A stretch of 64,000 bases of DNA, from contig JADJFV010000010.1 of assembly GCA_016708435.1 (NCBI GenBank), forward strand, positions 1-64,000, written 5' to 3'. The translations under genes were made by a program, and so were the position numbers. This DNA comes from Leptospiraceae bacterium (lineage in GTDB: Bacteria > Spirochaetota > Leptospiria > Leptospirales > Leptospiraceae). Below the pieces are notes generated by a model. The model saw nothing but the letters and a program-made list of their open reading frames with translations. It did no database searches and was not told the origin of the DNA. This document shows, one piece after another, positions 9,197-17,535 of this stretch. The first letter of the stretch is position 1. Each line of letters opens with the position of its first letter.

Positions 9197-10267
9197 TTAA
9201 TTAAAAATCCCCTTCCAGTATTTTCCCCAATATACAACATAGGTTGAGGCTAATACGATATTAAACAGACACCAAGGGATAAGCTTTTTCCATCCAAGCA
9301 CCATGAGTTGGTCATACCTAAATCTAGGCAATGTCCACCTCACCCACATGAATAAGAATGCGAAGAATAATACTTTTCCGACAAAGAACAAAAGACCGAC
9401 TAATGGTTGTAATTCACTGCCATTTAAAATTCCAAATGGAACATTGTATCCACCGAAGAATAAAAGACTGACTACACAACTCATAGTAATCATGTTCATA
9501 TACTCTGCGATAAAAAAGAGTGCAAATTTGAAAGCTCCATACTCAGTATGAAATCCCACAACAAGCTCAGACTCAGCTTCTGCTAAGTCAAACGGCAAAC
9601 GGTTTGTTTCAGCAAACATGGCAACGGAGAAAATAAAGAAAGCAATCATTCCGGGTAAGGTAAAAATAAACCAAAGACCTTTTTGCGCGTCGTTAATATC
9701 TGTGAGTCGTAGTGACCCTGAAAGTAAAATCACAATCACAACCGAAAGACCAAGTGGTAACTCATAAGAAATCATTTGCGCTGTAGAGCGAATTCCACCC
9801 ATAAGTGAGTATTTGTTATTGCTACTCCAACCTGCGAGGATAATGCCATACACAGAAAGCGAGGAAATCGCAAACATAAAAAGAATTCCAGTATTTGGAT
9901 TAGCGATTTGCAAATCAATAGAAGGAAAACCAAATGCACTCGCTAAGAAAGGAGGAAGTGGAATTGTCCCCCCAAAAGGAATAATCGACCAAGCCATAAT
10001 AGCACACACGATCGAGATGGCAGGTGCAATTAAATACATTACCTTGTTGACATTGACCGGAAAAACTTCTTCTTTGGTTAAGAATTTAATTCCATCGGCG
10101 ACAGGTTGAAGCAGACCAAAAGGACCCGCTCTATTAGGACCCCTTCTGTCTTGAATATAACCTGCAACCACCCTTTCGGCTAATGTGTAATAGGCACATC
10201 CGGTGATGATGATAAAAAACAAAAATACGCTTTTAAGCGCCCAAACTAATACTAACATCCAATCCAT
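9197..10267 (-). CDS. nuoH: NADH-quinone oxidoreductase subunit H
   Basis: 356 residues, eight membrane helices. NuoH forms much of the quinone chamber at the foot of the peripheral arm. YTLAERVVAGYIQDRRGPNRAGPFGLLQPVADG and the acidic EAESELVVGFHTEYG loop, both signatures of the family, are intact. In canonical operons nuoG lies before and nuoI after nuoH. Here nuoH is flanked directly by nuoF (three bases away) and nuoJ (two bases away), so both neighbours are missing. Confidence 0.97.
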   Translation of the reverse strand: MDWMLVLVWALKSVFLFFIIITGCAYYTLAERVVAGYIQDRRGPNRAGPFGLLQPVADGIKFLTKEEVFPVNVNKVMYLIAPAISIVCAIMAWSIIPFGGTIPLPPFLASAFGFPSIDLQIANPNTGILFMFAISSLSVYGIILAGWSSNNKYSLMGGIRSTAQMISYELPLGLSVVIVILLSGSLRLTDINDAQKGLWFIFTLPGMIAFFIFSVAMFAETNRLPFDLAEAESELVVGFHTEYGAFKFALFFIAEYMNMITMSCVVSLLFFGGYNVPFGILNGSELQPLVGLLFFVGKVLFFAFLFMWVRWTLPRFRYDQLMVLGWKKLIPWCLFNIVLASTYVVYWGKYWKGIFN

Positions 10268-10270
10268 AAT

Positions 10271-11533
10271 TTATGCCGCATGTTCCTTTTGTAATCTGGC
10301 TTCGAAATCCGCTCTGAATTTTTGAATGGTAGGACGAACAGCACCAACGCAAGCATCTGCAAGCGGGCAAATCGTTGTTCCCCCCTCCATATTCACACTT
10401 AAAGATAAAATCAACTCTAAGTCTTTTTCAGTTCCATGACCTTCTCTTATTTTATGAAGTAAGTCTGCTACCCAATGAGTCCCTTCCCGACAAGGTGTGC
10501 ACTGTCCACAAGACTCATGCGCATAAAACTCCGCCAAACGGTAAGTAGACTCAACTATATCGGTATCATCTGCGAGTACAATCACAGCACCACTACCAAG
10601 CATAGTCTTATGGTCTGCCATAGACTCAAAGTCCATGTTCGCAGTTTCGCATTCTTTAGCTGTGAGAATAGGAACAGAAGAACCACCGGGGATAATCGCC
10701 TTTAGCTTCTTACCATCTGCCATTCCACCGCATAGATCATTGATTAATGACATGAGAGGAGTTCCGAGTTCTATTTCATAAACGCCTGGCTTTTTAACAG
10801 GACCACTTACGCTGAACATTCTTGTTCCTGCTGACTTAGGTGTTCCCATTTTTGCATACCAAGCTGCCCCATTATTGATAATATGAGGAACAGCACTGAA
10901 GGTCTCCACATTATTTACGACAGTAGGACAACCATAAAGTCCTGCAACGGCAGGAAAAGGAGGCTTGAGTCTTGGATGCCCTCTTCTGCCTTCGAGTGAA
11001 TTGATGAGTGCTGTCTCTTCTCCACAAATATAAGCGCCTGCTCCTGCATATAAACCTAGTTCAAAATCAAATCCTGAACCAAGGATATTTTTTCCAAGAA
11101 GTCCAGCGGCATACGCTTCATCTACCGCAGCTTGCACTCTATCGTAGGATAAATGATATTCACCTCTGATATAAATATAACCTTGGTGAGAGTCGATTGC
11201 ACGAGCCGCGATAATCATACCTTCAATCATCTGGTGGGCAAATTCTTCTAGTAATACTCTATCTTTAAAAGTTCCGGGCTCCCCTTCGTCTGCATTGCAT
11301 AGCAGATACTTAGGCTTATCCGTCTTTGGAATAAAAGACCATTTCATTCCAGTTGGAAATCCCGCTCCTCCACGACCACGAAGACCAGAATTTTTTACTT
11401 CTGTAACGATATCTTCTGGTTTCATACCGAGAGCTTTTTTAATGGCAGTGTAACCACCAACTGATTTATAATGAGCAAGTTTGTGGATGTCTTTCTCACC
11501 CTGGTGTTTAGTTAAAAGCTTTAATTCTGCCAT
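10271..11533 (-). CDS. nuoF: NADH-quinone oxidoreductase subunit F (NADH and FMN binding)
   Basis: 420 residues. It is the entry point of electrons from NADH: it binds NADH and FMN and cluster N3. Visible are SGLRGRGGAGFPTGMKWSF (FMN/NADH site), ADEGEPGTFKDR, GAGAYICGEETALINSLEG and the cluster ligands ESCGQCTPCREG plus the distal TTICPLADACVG. All expected cysteines are present, so the subunit should be functional. It lies between nuoE and nuoH, with no nuoG following. Confidence 0.97.
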   Translation of the reverse strand: MAELKLLTKHQGEKDIHKLAHYKSVGGYTAIKKALGMKPEDIVTEVKNSGLRGRGGAGFPTGMKWSFIPKTDKPKYLLCNADEGEPGTFKDRVLLEEFAHQMIEGMIIAARAIDSHQGYIYIRGEYHLSYDRVQAAVDEAYAAGLLGKNILGSGFDFELGLYAGAGAYICGEETALINSLEGRRGHPRLKPPFPAVAGLYGCPTVVNNVETFSAVPHIINNGAAWYAKMGTPKSAGTRMFSVSGPVKKPGVYEIELGTPLMSLINDLCGGMADGKKLKAIIPGGSSVPILTAKECETANMDFESMADHKTMLGSGAVIVLADDTDIVESTYRLAEFYAHESCGQCTPCREGTHWVADLLHKIREGHGTEKDLELILSLSVNMEGGTTICPLADACVGAVRPTIQKFRADFEARLQKEHAA

Positions 11534-11536
11534 TCT

Positions 11537-12016
11537 TTACTCCAGAGATTTTAAAATTTCGTCTATTTTTTCGGGCGTGAGGTGTTCATGATAATCATCA
11601 TTGATCTGCGCCATGGGTCCGTAACCACATGCACCAAGACACTGCACTTCATCTACTGTGAATTTTTTATCAGCAGTTGTCTCACCTTTGTTAATGCCTA
11701 GCTTTTTACAGAAATGTTCTGTTACTTTGTCAGAGCCCATTACAAAACAAGAAATGTTTGCACAAACTTGCACATGGTATTTACCGACAGGCTTCTTATT
11801 GTAAAGAGTGTAAAAAGTAGCAACCCCGTATACATGAGAGACTGCGATCGGATTACCAATCTTAGCCGCAATGTATTCCATCCCCTCGGTATCTACATAG
11901 CCTCTATCTCTTTGTAATAGATAAAGGGCTGGCAAGATTACCGATCTTTTATCGGGAAACATAGTTAATAGTTTTTGAAAACGTTTTTCGGACGCTTCTG
12001 AAAATTGATAAGCCAT
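11537..12016 (-). CDS. nuoE: NADH-quinone oxidoreductase subunit E (2Fe-2S)
   Basis: 159-residue thioredoxin-fold subunit holding cluster N1a next to NuoF. The four ligands follow the family spacing: VCANISCF (Cys-x4-Cys) and VQCLGACGYGP (Cys-x3-Cys). Length is normal. It is spaced one base from nuoD and three from nuoF. Confidence 0.97.
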   Translation of the reverse strand: MAYQFSEASEKRFQKLLTMFPDKRSVILPALYLLQRDRGYVDTEGMEYIAAKIGNPIAVSHVYGVATFYTLYNKKPVGKYHVQVCANISCFVMGSDKVTEHFCKKLGINKGETTADKKFTVDEVQCLGACGYGPMAQINDDYHEHLTPEKIDEILKSLE

Positions 12017-12017
12017 A

Positions 12018-13238
12018 CTAACAGTCTAACTCCCCTGCAATAACATTTAAAGAACTCATCGTTGCGATTGAATCTGCAATCAGGGAGCCTTTTACCATAT
12101 GAGAAAATGCCTGGTAATACCAAAAACAAGGACGACGAACATGCACTCTCCAAGGAGACTTTTCTCCTTCTGAAACTACATAGAATCCAAGTTCGCCATT
12201 ACCCCCTTCGGTAGCCATATAATATTCACCAGCAGGAACTTTGATTCCATGCATAATGAGTTTAAAATGATAGATTAATTCTTCCATACTTGTATAAACT
12301 TTTTGTTTCTCAGGAAGAAATATATGAGGAAGATCAGCATGGTAAGATCCTTCGGGAATACCATCAATTAGCTGCTCAATGATTCGAATCGACTGACGCA
12401 TCTCTTCCATACGAACCAGAGTTCTATGAAGCACAGATCCATCTTCGCCAATTGGAATATCAAAATCGACTTTGTCATAGAGCATATAAGGAGTATCCTT
12501 ACGAACATCAAAGTCAACACCCGCAGCACGTAAATTAGGACCAGAGAATCCAAAGGCTAATGCGTCTTCTGCGCTGATACCACCTACTCCCGCTGTTCTA
12601 TCGTTGAAGATTTTATTACGAATGAGAAGTGTGTTAAATTCGTCCATTGCAGGCTTAAGCCCGTTAATCACTTCTTTTACTTCTTTTACAAAATCAGGAT
12701 AGATGTCGCGTTCCATTCCACCTACTCGGCAGAAAGTCGTTGTTAGTCGCGCACCGGTGAGTTTTTCTAGAATGCTATGGATATTTTCTCTGTGGTGAAA
12801 TAGATGAAGCATTCCAGAGAAGGCTCCTAAATCCACACCTAAAATTCCATTGCAGATAATATGATCCATGATACGAGAAAGTTCTGATATGATCATACGA
12901 ACATAGGTAACTCTTTCAGGAACTTCAATCTGTAGCATTTTTTCGACAGTCAATATCCAACCGATATTATTAAGCGGTGTAGAAATATAGTTCATTCTAT
13001 CCGTGCAAACTAGGAATTGATTGTAATCATAACGCTCGCCTAGTTTTTCAAAACAACGATGCACGTAGCCGATGATTGCATCTGCTTCTACAATTCTTTC
13101 TCCGTCGATTTGAATTACATTTTGTAGAATACCGTGTGTAGCAGGGTGTGAAGGTCCGAGGTTAACAAGGAGATGCCCCTCAGGAAGATTGTCAAATTTT
13201 CCTTTGAACTTCTGAGCTGTTTTATCATACATTGCCAT
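12018..13238 (-). CDS. nuoD: NADH-quinone oxidoreductase subunit D (49 kDa)
   Basis: 406 residues, related to the large subunit of NiFe hydrogenases but lacking its metal-binding Cys. It forms the quinone-binding site with NuoB. Conserved features include LGPSHPATHGILQ with the quinone-contacting His, and GYVHRCFEKLGE, DRMNYIS and RVHVRRPCF. It is separate from nuoC, unlike the fused NuoCD of enterobacteria. Confidence 0.97.
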   Translation of the reverse strand: MAMYDKTAQKFKGKFDNLPEGHLLVNLGPSHPATHGILQNVIQIDGERIVEADAIIGYVHRCFEKLGERYDYNQFLVCTDRMNYISTPLNNIGWILTVEKMLQIEVPERVTYVRMIISELSRIMDHIICNGILGVDLGAFSGMLHLFHHRENIHSILEKLTGARLTTTFCRVGGMERDIYPDFVKEVKEVINGLKPAMDEFNTLLIRNKIFNDRTAGVGGISAEDALAFGFSGPNLRAAGVDFDVRKDTPYMLYDKVDFDIPIGEDGSVLHRTLVRMEEMRQSIRIIEQLIDGIPEGSYHADLPHIFLPEKQKVYTSMEELIYHFKLIMHGIKVPAGEYYMATEGGNGELGFYVVSEGEKSPWRVHVRRPCFWYYQAFSHMVKGSLIADSIATMSSLNVIAGELDC

Positions 13239-13240
13239 GA

Positions 13241-13759
13241 TTATTTCTCCTTATCTTCTTGGTGAATATGTAACAAGTCGGCAATCAGATAATCTTGTCC
13301 GAAGCCTTCTAGCGGATAATCCTTTCTTAATGGATGCCCCTGGAAATTATCAGGAAGTAAAATGCGCTCCATTTGAGGGTGTCCCGTAAATTCGATACCA
13401 AACATGTCAAAGACTTCTCTTTCAGGCCAGTTCGCTCCTCTGAAAATCGGAACAATAGTCGGAATGGTTTCCCCTTCTTCCAAAGGAACTTTTAACATGA
13501 TTCGAAAATGTTTATTTGGAACAGAACGAAGCAAATAGCAAACTTCGAAGCGAGGTGTCTTTTTCCCGAGCCAATCAATTGCAGTTAAGTCATTCAAAAA
13601 ATTGAATTGTAATTCTTTGTCTTCCTTGAGGGCTTTGATGACAGGGAAAATCCCTTCCGACTTGATAAAGAAGGTTGGTATATTGCTATTAACTGTTTCC
13701 TCTTTGAAAACGAAGGAAGACAGTTTGGATTTTATAAAGGATTCTACTTTTTCTTTCAT
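13241..13759 (-). CDS. nuoC: NADH-quinone oxidoreductase subunit C (30 kDa)
   Basis: 172 residues, a structural subunit of the peripheral arm without cofactors. The signature ANWPEREVFDMFGIEFTGHP and LLPDNFQGHPLRKDYPL are near the C-terminus, as usual. It overlaps nuoB by four bases and lies two bases before nuoD. Confidence 0.96.
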   Translation of the reverse strand: MKEKVESFIKSKLSSFVFKEETVNSNIPTFFIKSEGIFPVIKALKEDKELQFNFLNDLTAIDWLGKKTPRFEVCYLLRSVPNKHFRIMLKVPLEEGETIPTIVPIFRGANWPEREVFDMFGIEFTGHPQMERILLPDNFQGHPLRKDYPLEGFGQDYLIADLLHIHQEDKEK

Positions 13760-14316
13760 CTTACTATAATTGGTTTGTTTTTCTCGTTGATCTCATCGAT
13801 CTTTCTCATGACTTCTTGGCGTCTTGCTTCAAGTCCCTGGGTTTTAACTTTTTGTTGGAGTTTGATCAGAGCATCCATGATAGCTTCTGGTCTAGGAGGA
13901 CATCCAGGAACATAAATGTCCACAGGTAGAAATCTGTCTACACCTTGGACAACTCCATACGTATCAAACATTCCACCAGAAGAAGCACAAGCTCCGACAC
14001 TAACGACATACTTAGGCTCACAAAGTTGATCGTAAATTTCACGAAGAACGGGAGCCATTTTATAAGTAATCGTGCCAAGAACTAGAATCATATCAGATTG
14101 ACGGGGAGAAAAGGAAGGACGCTCAGCACCGAAACGAGCGATATCATTGTCAGAGCAGGCTGTGCTCATAAACTCAATACCACAACAGGCGGTAGCAAAT
14201 GGATAAGGCCAGAGTGAATAGCTCTTGCCCCAATTGACTACTGCATCTAAAGTTGAAACCTGCGCCATATCGCCGAGCATCTGCCCGGGTTTACTTAGAG
14301 TTTCGTTTAATCCCAT
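13756..14316 (-). CDS. nuoB: NADH-quinone oxidoreductase subunit B (N2 cluster)
   Basis: 186 residues. It holds cluster N2, the last carrier before quinone. The ligands are visible: the adjacent Cys pair in TACCGIEFM, then VGACASSGG and VPGCPPRPEA. It overlaps nuoA by ten bases and nuoC by four, consistent with tight co-translation. In the full enzyme NuoB receives electrons from NuoI, which is not encoded in this operon. Confidence 0.97.
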   Translation of the reverse strand: MGLNETLSKPGQMLGDMAQVSTLDAVVNWGKSYSLWPYPFATACCGIEFMSTACSDNDIARFGAERPSFSPRQSDMILVLGTITYKMAPVLREIYDQLCEPKYVVSVGACASSGGMFDTYGVVQGVDRFLPVDIYVPGCPPRPEAIMDALIKLQQKVKTQGLEARRQEVMRKIDEINEKNKPIIVR

Positions 14317-14684
14317 TCTAAAGCTCCTTTTTTCCAGATATAGTATAAACCAACGACTAGAATGAATACAAATAAAAGCATCTCAATCAAAATGAAACCA
14401 CCCAATCCAGCTTCAGTAAATTTACCTAAATTTACAGCCCAGGGATAGAGGAAAACAGCTTCAATATCGAATAAAATGAATAGAACCGCGACAAGGTAAA
14501 ATTTTACATTGAATACACCGCGAGCATCACCATAATAGGGAACGCCACATTCGAATGTATCATGAGGTTTACTGCGCTTTTTGGGATTGAGAAGAAATGC
14601 GAGAGATAGGATTAATGTTGCGAAACCTACCCCAAATATGAGTTGAATGATGATTGGTCCAAAACCTTCAGGTGCACTGCCCAC
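14307..14684 (-). CDS. nuoA: NADH-quinone oxidoreductase subunit A (GTG start)
   Basis: 125 residues, three membrane helices, first gene of the nuo operon. KKRSKPHDTFECGVPYYGDARGVFNVKFYLVA is the conserved loop whose Cys switches exposure between active and deactive states. The start is GTG at 14684, chosen because GGAGG stands seven bases upstream and the length fits. The promoter must lie in the repeat-rich stretch above 14690; no clear -35/-10 pair stands out. Confidence 0.95.
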   Translation of the reverse strand: MGSAPEGFGPIIIQLIFGVGFATLILSLAFLLNPKKRSKPHDTFECGVPYYGDARGVFNVKFYLVAVLFILFDIEAVFLYPWAVNLGKFTEAGLGGFILIEMLLFVFILVVGLYYIWKKGALEWD

Positions 14685-14764
14685 TTACAAACCTCCGTTT
14701 ATCTGAATCTTTTTTGGCAAAAGGCTTTATGTCAATAAAATTAATCAAAATGAGTAAAAAAGAA

Positions 14765-15001
14765 TAGTGAGAGATTTATTACAAATACATCGGCAAGGGC
14801 TTGCTCCCATACCGAGAGTATTGCACCCCGACGTAGTCTTCTGAAGCCATCAGGCGTGAAGGCATTATGGAACAACCCTAGGGAGTGACATTGAGTTAAG
14901 TCTGCTAGGTTTGTGCCTTCAGCACAAAGGGCGGGGGCTATTGTTCTAAAGCTCCAACGGAGCGAAATATCTGCCAGCATAGTCTGCAAGGACTATGCTG
15001 G
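14765..15001. repeat. Composite dispersed repeat block upstream of nuoA
   Basis: This stretch of the 568-base gene-free region is more G+C-rich than its surroundings and carries several palindromes. They include a CCAGCATAGTC/GACTATGCTGG stem at 14974-15001 and a GCTCCAACGGAGC stem near 14951. It also holds a copy of the GTGACATTGAGT core at about 14876. An 82-codon minus-strand frame runs through it, but it looks like translated repeat. Such sequences are typical of dispersed non-coding elements. Exact ends are uncertain. Confidence 0.55.
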
Positions 15002-15099
15002 TAACGGTAAAAAATTTAAAAGTAAACTTCGTTAGATTGTCCGTCTGCTTGATAAAGGTAGCAATTGTTATTTTACATGACCGTAAGCTTACTCTAATA

Positions 15100-15233
15100 T
15101 AAAAGCCACCTTCGAGCCGAATTCGGCTTCTATGTGGCTTTTAGGTGGCTTCTATGTCAGTTCTAGATATATAAAAGCCACAAAGAGTGATACCCACTGC
15201 TCTGTGGCTCAATGCCATTGTGGCAAACGCTGC
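15100..15233. repeat. AAAAGCCAC nested-hairpin element
   Basis: TAAAAGCCAC at 15100-15109 pairs perfectly with GTGGCTTTTA at 15134-15143, enclosing the perfect 14-base palindrome AGCCGAATTCGGCT at 15115-15128. Further copies of the TTCTATGTGGCTTTTA and AAAAGCCACA motifs follow to about 15233. A second member with 18-base arms lies at 58602-58670. It may also act as a terminator or insulator for the flanking operons. Confidence 0.65.
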
Positions 15234-15252
15234 TTACCCAAAAAGGATTGGG

Positions 15253-15441
15253 TTACTGTTTTTTCTCTTCAGTAGAGAGTTTGAAAGGAACATAAAGTGG
15301 GCAAAATCTAAATATTGCAGTGCCAATTGGGATAATAGCTATTAACCCAAGCCAGGACGAAAAATAGAGACCTGCTCCAGCGATCACAAGTCCAATAACC
15401 CCTCTAATGATTCTATCAGTGTTTCCCATATTACATTTCAT
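15253..15441 (-). CDS. DUF2892 (YgaP-like) small membrane protein
   Basis: 62 residues. MGNTDRIIRGVIG followed by two hydrophobic segments and FRFCPLYVPF matches the small two-helix DUF2892 family, found alone or fused to rhodaneses such as YgaP. It lies 22 bases after the rhodanese gene on the same strand, so the two probably act together in sulfane-sulfur handling at the membrane. The fused arrangement elsewhere supports this. Exact function is unknown. Confidence 0.85.
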   Translation of the reverse strand: MKCNMGNTDRIIRGVIGLVIAGAGLYFSSWLGLIAIIPIGTAIFRFCPLYVPFKLSTEEKKQ

Positions 15442-15463
15442 AGTTTTATTCTCCTTAAACCTA

Positions 15464-15838
15464 TTATTTTACTTCGGGCATATCAGAAAGCCCGCCACCG
15501 TTTACGATGTTTTTAAATCCATTTGCTTCTAGAATACTTTTTGCTTTGGAAGACCTTCCGCCTGATCTACAGTATACAACGATTTTGCGGTCTTTGTCTC
15601 CAAACTCTTTAAGTCTTGATTCGACTTGGTCTACAGGAATGTTCTTTGCATTCGCATAGTGACCGGATGCATACTCTTCCCCAGTTCTAACATCTACGAT
15701 CAAAGCCCCTTCTTTAATATGGCTAATAACTTCCTTTTTATCCACAGCTCCAATTCCTCCATTGAATAATCTCAAGGCAAGAAAAACACCAAGGACTCCC
15801 ATTGCCAAGTAAATTAAATTTGTAATATTCATCTTCAT
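15464..15838 (-). CDS. Membrane-anchored single-domain rhodanese
   Basis: About 124 residues from the chosen ATG at 15838 (in-frame ATGs at 15847 and 15832 are alternatives; no Shine-Dalgarno decides). One N-terminal membrane helix (ITNLIYLAMGVLGVFLALRL) is followed by a rhodanese domain: VDVRTGEEYASGHYANAKNIP and the active-site loop VVYCRSGGRSSKA with the persulfide-carrying Cys. It probably transfers sulfane sulfur at the inner face of the membrane. It is divergently transcribed from a CsoR-family regulator, and its upstream region holds an operator-like palindrome, so it is likely induced by that regulator's ligand. Confidence 0.88.
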   Translation of the reverse strand: MKMNITNLIYLAMGVLGVFLALRLFNGGIGAVDKKEVISHIKEGALIVDVRTGEEYASGHYANAKNIPVDQVESRLKEFGDKDRKIVVYCRSGGRSSKAKSILEANGFKNIVNGGGLSDMPEVK

Positions 15839-15840
15839 AT

Positions 15841-15856
15841 ATACCATAGGGGGTAT
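15841..15856. promoter_or_regulatory. Operator-like palindrome in front of the rhodanese gene
   Basis: ATACC-ATAGGG-GGTAT, a 16-base imperfect palindrome with perfect 5-base arms and a G-tract on one side. It overlaps the predicted start and leader region of the rhodanese gene, next to the -10-like TATAAT on the minus strand. GTATACCC-type palindromes with a G/C-tract are the known operators of CsoR/RcnR/FrmR/CstR-family repressors, and such a regulator is encoded next door. Confidence 0.6.
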
Positions 15857-15888
15857 TATATAATATTTTGCAAGCGTTATTTTTTTAT

Positions 15889-15916
15889 TTGACCAATATA
15901 CGGTAGTGGGTATACT
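15889..15916 (+). promoter_or_regulatory. Promoter of the CsoR-family gene with embedded operator
   Basis: TTGACC at 15889-15894 and TATACT at 15911-15916 are separated by 16 bases, a good sigma-70-like promoter. The spacer contains TATAC-GGTAGTGG-GTATA (15897-15914), a second operator-like palindrome with perfect arms. Binding there would block RNA polymerase, implying autorepression. Confidence 0.6.
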
Positions 15917-15940
15917 ATGAAAAAAATAAAGTAGGTATAT

Positions 15941-16204
15941 ATGAACAAGCAAAGAACTGATTTAATTTCTAGACTAAGTAGAATCCAAGGACAACTTGAA
16001 AGCATCAAGAAAGGACTTGAATCTGATGTAGAAATGGAATGCATTAAGACAATGCACTTAATTAAAGCCGCAAATAATGCCTTAAAGAAATTCGGAGAAG
16101 CCTATGTTTCGAATCATATGGATGAATGCATGAGTGGAAAAAATCCAAAAAGAAATATCGAAAAAGATTTAAAATCAGTCATCGAAGCCGCATTTACTTT
16201 ATAA
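15941..16204 (+). CDS. CsoR/FrmR-family (DUF156) transcriptional repressor
   Basis: 87-residue all-helical repressor. LSRIQGQLESIKKGL is the family signature. Cys34, His59 and Cys63 reproduce the Cys-x24-His-x3-Cys pattern of copper-sensing CsoR. Persulfide-sensing CstR proteins keep the two Cys but, as I recall, not the His. The genetic context (rhodanese, DUF2892) instead resembles CstR-type sulfur loci, so the signal could be Cu(I) or sulfane sulfur. It is divergent from the rhodanese gene, with two operator-like palindromes between them. Confidence 0.88.
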   Translation: MNKQRTDLISRLSRIQGQLESIKKGLESDVEMECIKTMHLIKAANNALKKFGEAYVSNHMDECMSGKNPKRNIEKDLKSVIEAAFTL

Positions 16205-16289
16205 CTCACATTACGCAAAAGAGTAAAACTATGGAACAATTTATGAAATTAAAAATATTAGATAATCCTAATGGACTAATAAAATCAAT

Positions 16290-16372
16290 AGCCCGCCTTA
16301 TGTTGCGACCCTTAGGGAGCAACATTGAGTGGGCACGCTGGTCACTCACCTTGCGTAAGGTGAGTTTATAAG
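16290..16372. repeat. Repeat fragment and small hairpin after the CsoR gene
   Basis: GCGACCCTTAGGGAGCAACATTGAGT at about 16305-16330 is a further copy of the AGCAACATTGAGT family. It is followed by CTCACCTTGCGTAAGGTGAG (16346-16365), a short perfect hairpin that covers the last codons of lipB on the other strand. The hairpin may terminate one or both convergent genes. Confidence 0.5.
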
Positions 16373-16987
16373 ATTAAAGCCCTGTTTAAATACTTCTATA
16401 AATTCTTCCTCCTTCTCGCGGCTAACGTTTAGACCGAGAGATTGGAGAGAAACCATATTAGCCGCATCTTGTCCGCAGGGGTTAATCATGCGAAACGCAC
16501 TTAGATCGTTACGAAGATTGAGTGCGACTCCATAACTTGTGAAATACGATTTAAAATAAACTCCCATAGAAACTAACTTTTTCTTTGGATTAGAAAATAA
16601 ATAAAGTCCCGGTTTTTCTTTGTCGGCAATTACTTTTAGCCCCCAAACTGTTTCAATGGACTCCACTAAACAATCAGTTAGAGCCCGCAAATAGTCGCCG
16701 ATTGTAATTTCTCTTTTCTTCAGATCAATATGTGGGTAGATGACTAGTTGCCCGATTTCATGAGCGGTAATATCACCGCCCCGATCTACCTTGCAAAACT
16801 CAACACTCTTCTCAAGTAAATATTCTTCTGTTACGAGCAGATTTTGAATATTATAGTTGCTACCAGCCGTTATCGTAGATGTATGCTCTAAAAAGATTAT
16901 GATTTCTTTTCTTCTACTTCGCAAAGCAGATTGTAATTTCAAATATCTAATATAGGGAACGGAGCCAATTTTTTTAGTAAATTTCAT
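16346..16987 (-). CDS. lipB: Lipoyl(octanoyl) transferase
   Basis: 213 residues. It moves octanoyl groups from acyl carrier protein to the lipoyl domains of dehydrogenase complexes, before LipA inserts sulfur. Motifs are RGGDITAHEIGQLVIYP (the usual YHGPG is changed to AHEIG), KKLVSMGVYF with the catalytic Lys, and INPCGQDAA with the catalytic Cys at 171. Despite the altered loop, both catalytic residues are present. It is convergent with the CsoR-family gene; its last codons lie inside a small hairpin. Confidence 0.9.
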   Translation of the reverse strand: MKFTKKIGSVPYIRYLKLQSALRSRRKEIIIFLEHTSTITAGSNYNIQNLLVTEEYLLEKSVEFCKVDRGGDITAHEIGQLVIYPHIDLKKREITIGDYLRALTDCLVESIETVWGLKVIADKEKPGLYLFSNPKKKLVSMGVYFKSYFTSYGVALNLRNDLSAFRMINPCGQDAANMVSLQSLGLNVSREKEEEFIEVFKQGFNLINSPYAR

Positions 16988-17004
16988 TATCTGTTATATC
17001 TTCT

Positions 17005-17535
17005 ATGGAAAAACTTCTTAGTTCAATCTATTACATCATTCAGAATTATCCGGCAAAATTGGATAGGAAAAATTTATCCAAACTACTCTACTATGCAGAC
17101 GGTGTTTTTTTTCAAAGACATGTGGATATGATTACCAAGGAAAAATACATTCGCCTCGAAGATGGTCCCGAATTAATTAACCTGAATTTAGCAATTGTTC
17201 ATCTAATCGGAAATGGAATCCTTACCGTCGAGCCGGATATTACAGCCATATCGGAACGAATTGATAAATTCTATTTACGAACCATCTCCCAAATGAATTC
17301 AAATCTCGAAAAGGAAGAAATCAGAATTCTGAATAAAGTATTGAAAGCATTTAAGGATGGAGTGAAACAGGAAGATAAGCAATACCCAAACCTTTATGAA
17401 AACTATGTAATTACTCCGATATATGGAGAAATTGTTTTCTCAGAGAAAACAATTAACACAAAAATTCACATTTTCAAGAAAAAAAGTCTTTTAACCTTGT
17501 CTGGAAAAATATTTAGGGTATTATTCGAATCATAA
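17005..17535 (+). CDS. Panacea/DUF4065-like protein coupled to panD
   Basis: 176 residues. The N-terminal segment LSKLLYYADGVFFQRH, then MITKEKYIRLEDGP, resembles the Panacea (SocA-like, DUF4065) domain, found in many antitoxins and proteolytic adaptors. The rest is helical and does not help. Its stop overlaps the panD start in TAATG, so the two are translationally coupled. A PanD-associated role, such as regulating the enzyme or its maturation, is possible but unproven. I see no toxin gene beside it. Confidence 0.6.
   Translation: MEKLLSSIYYIIQNYPAKLDRKNLSKLLYYADGVFFQRHVDMITKEKYIRLEDGPELINLNLAIVHLIGNGILTVEPDITAISERIDKFYLRTISQMNSNLEKEEIRILNKVLKAFKDGVKQEDKQYPNLYENYVITPIYGEIVFSEKTINTKIHIFKKKSLLTLSGKIFRVLFES

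Noticed and set aside
14741..14989. 82-codon minus-strand frame upstream of nuoA
   Set aside because: It runs through a palindrome-rich repeat block, has no ribosome-binding site or recognisable protein features, and its composition follows the repeat.
16126..16371. 81-codon frame overlapping the end of the CsoR-family gene
   Set aside because: Overlaps the CsoR-family gene in another frame, then crosses a repeat and lipB on the opposite strand.
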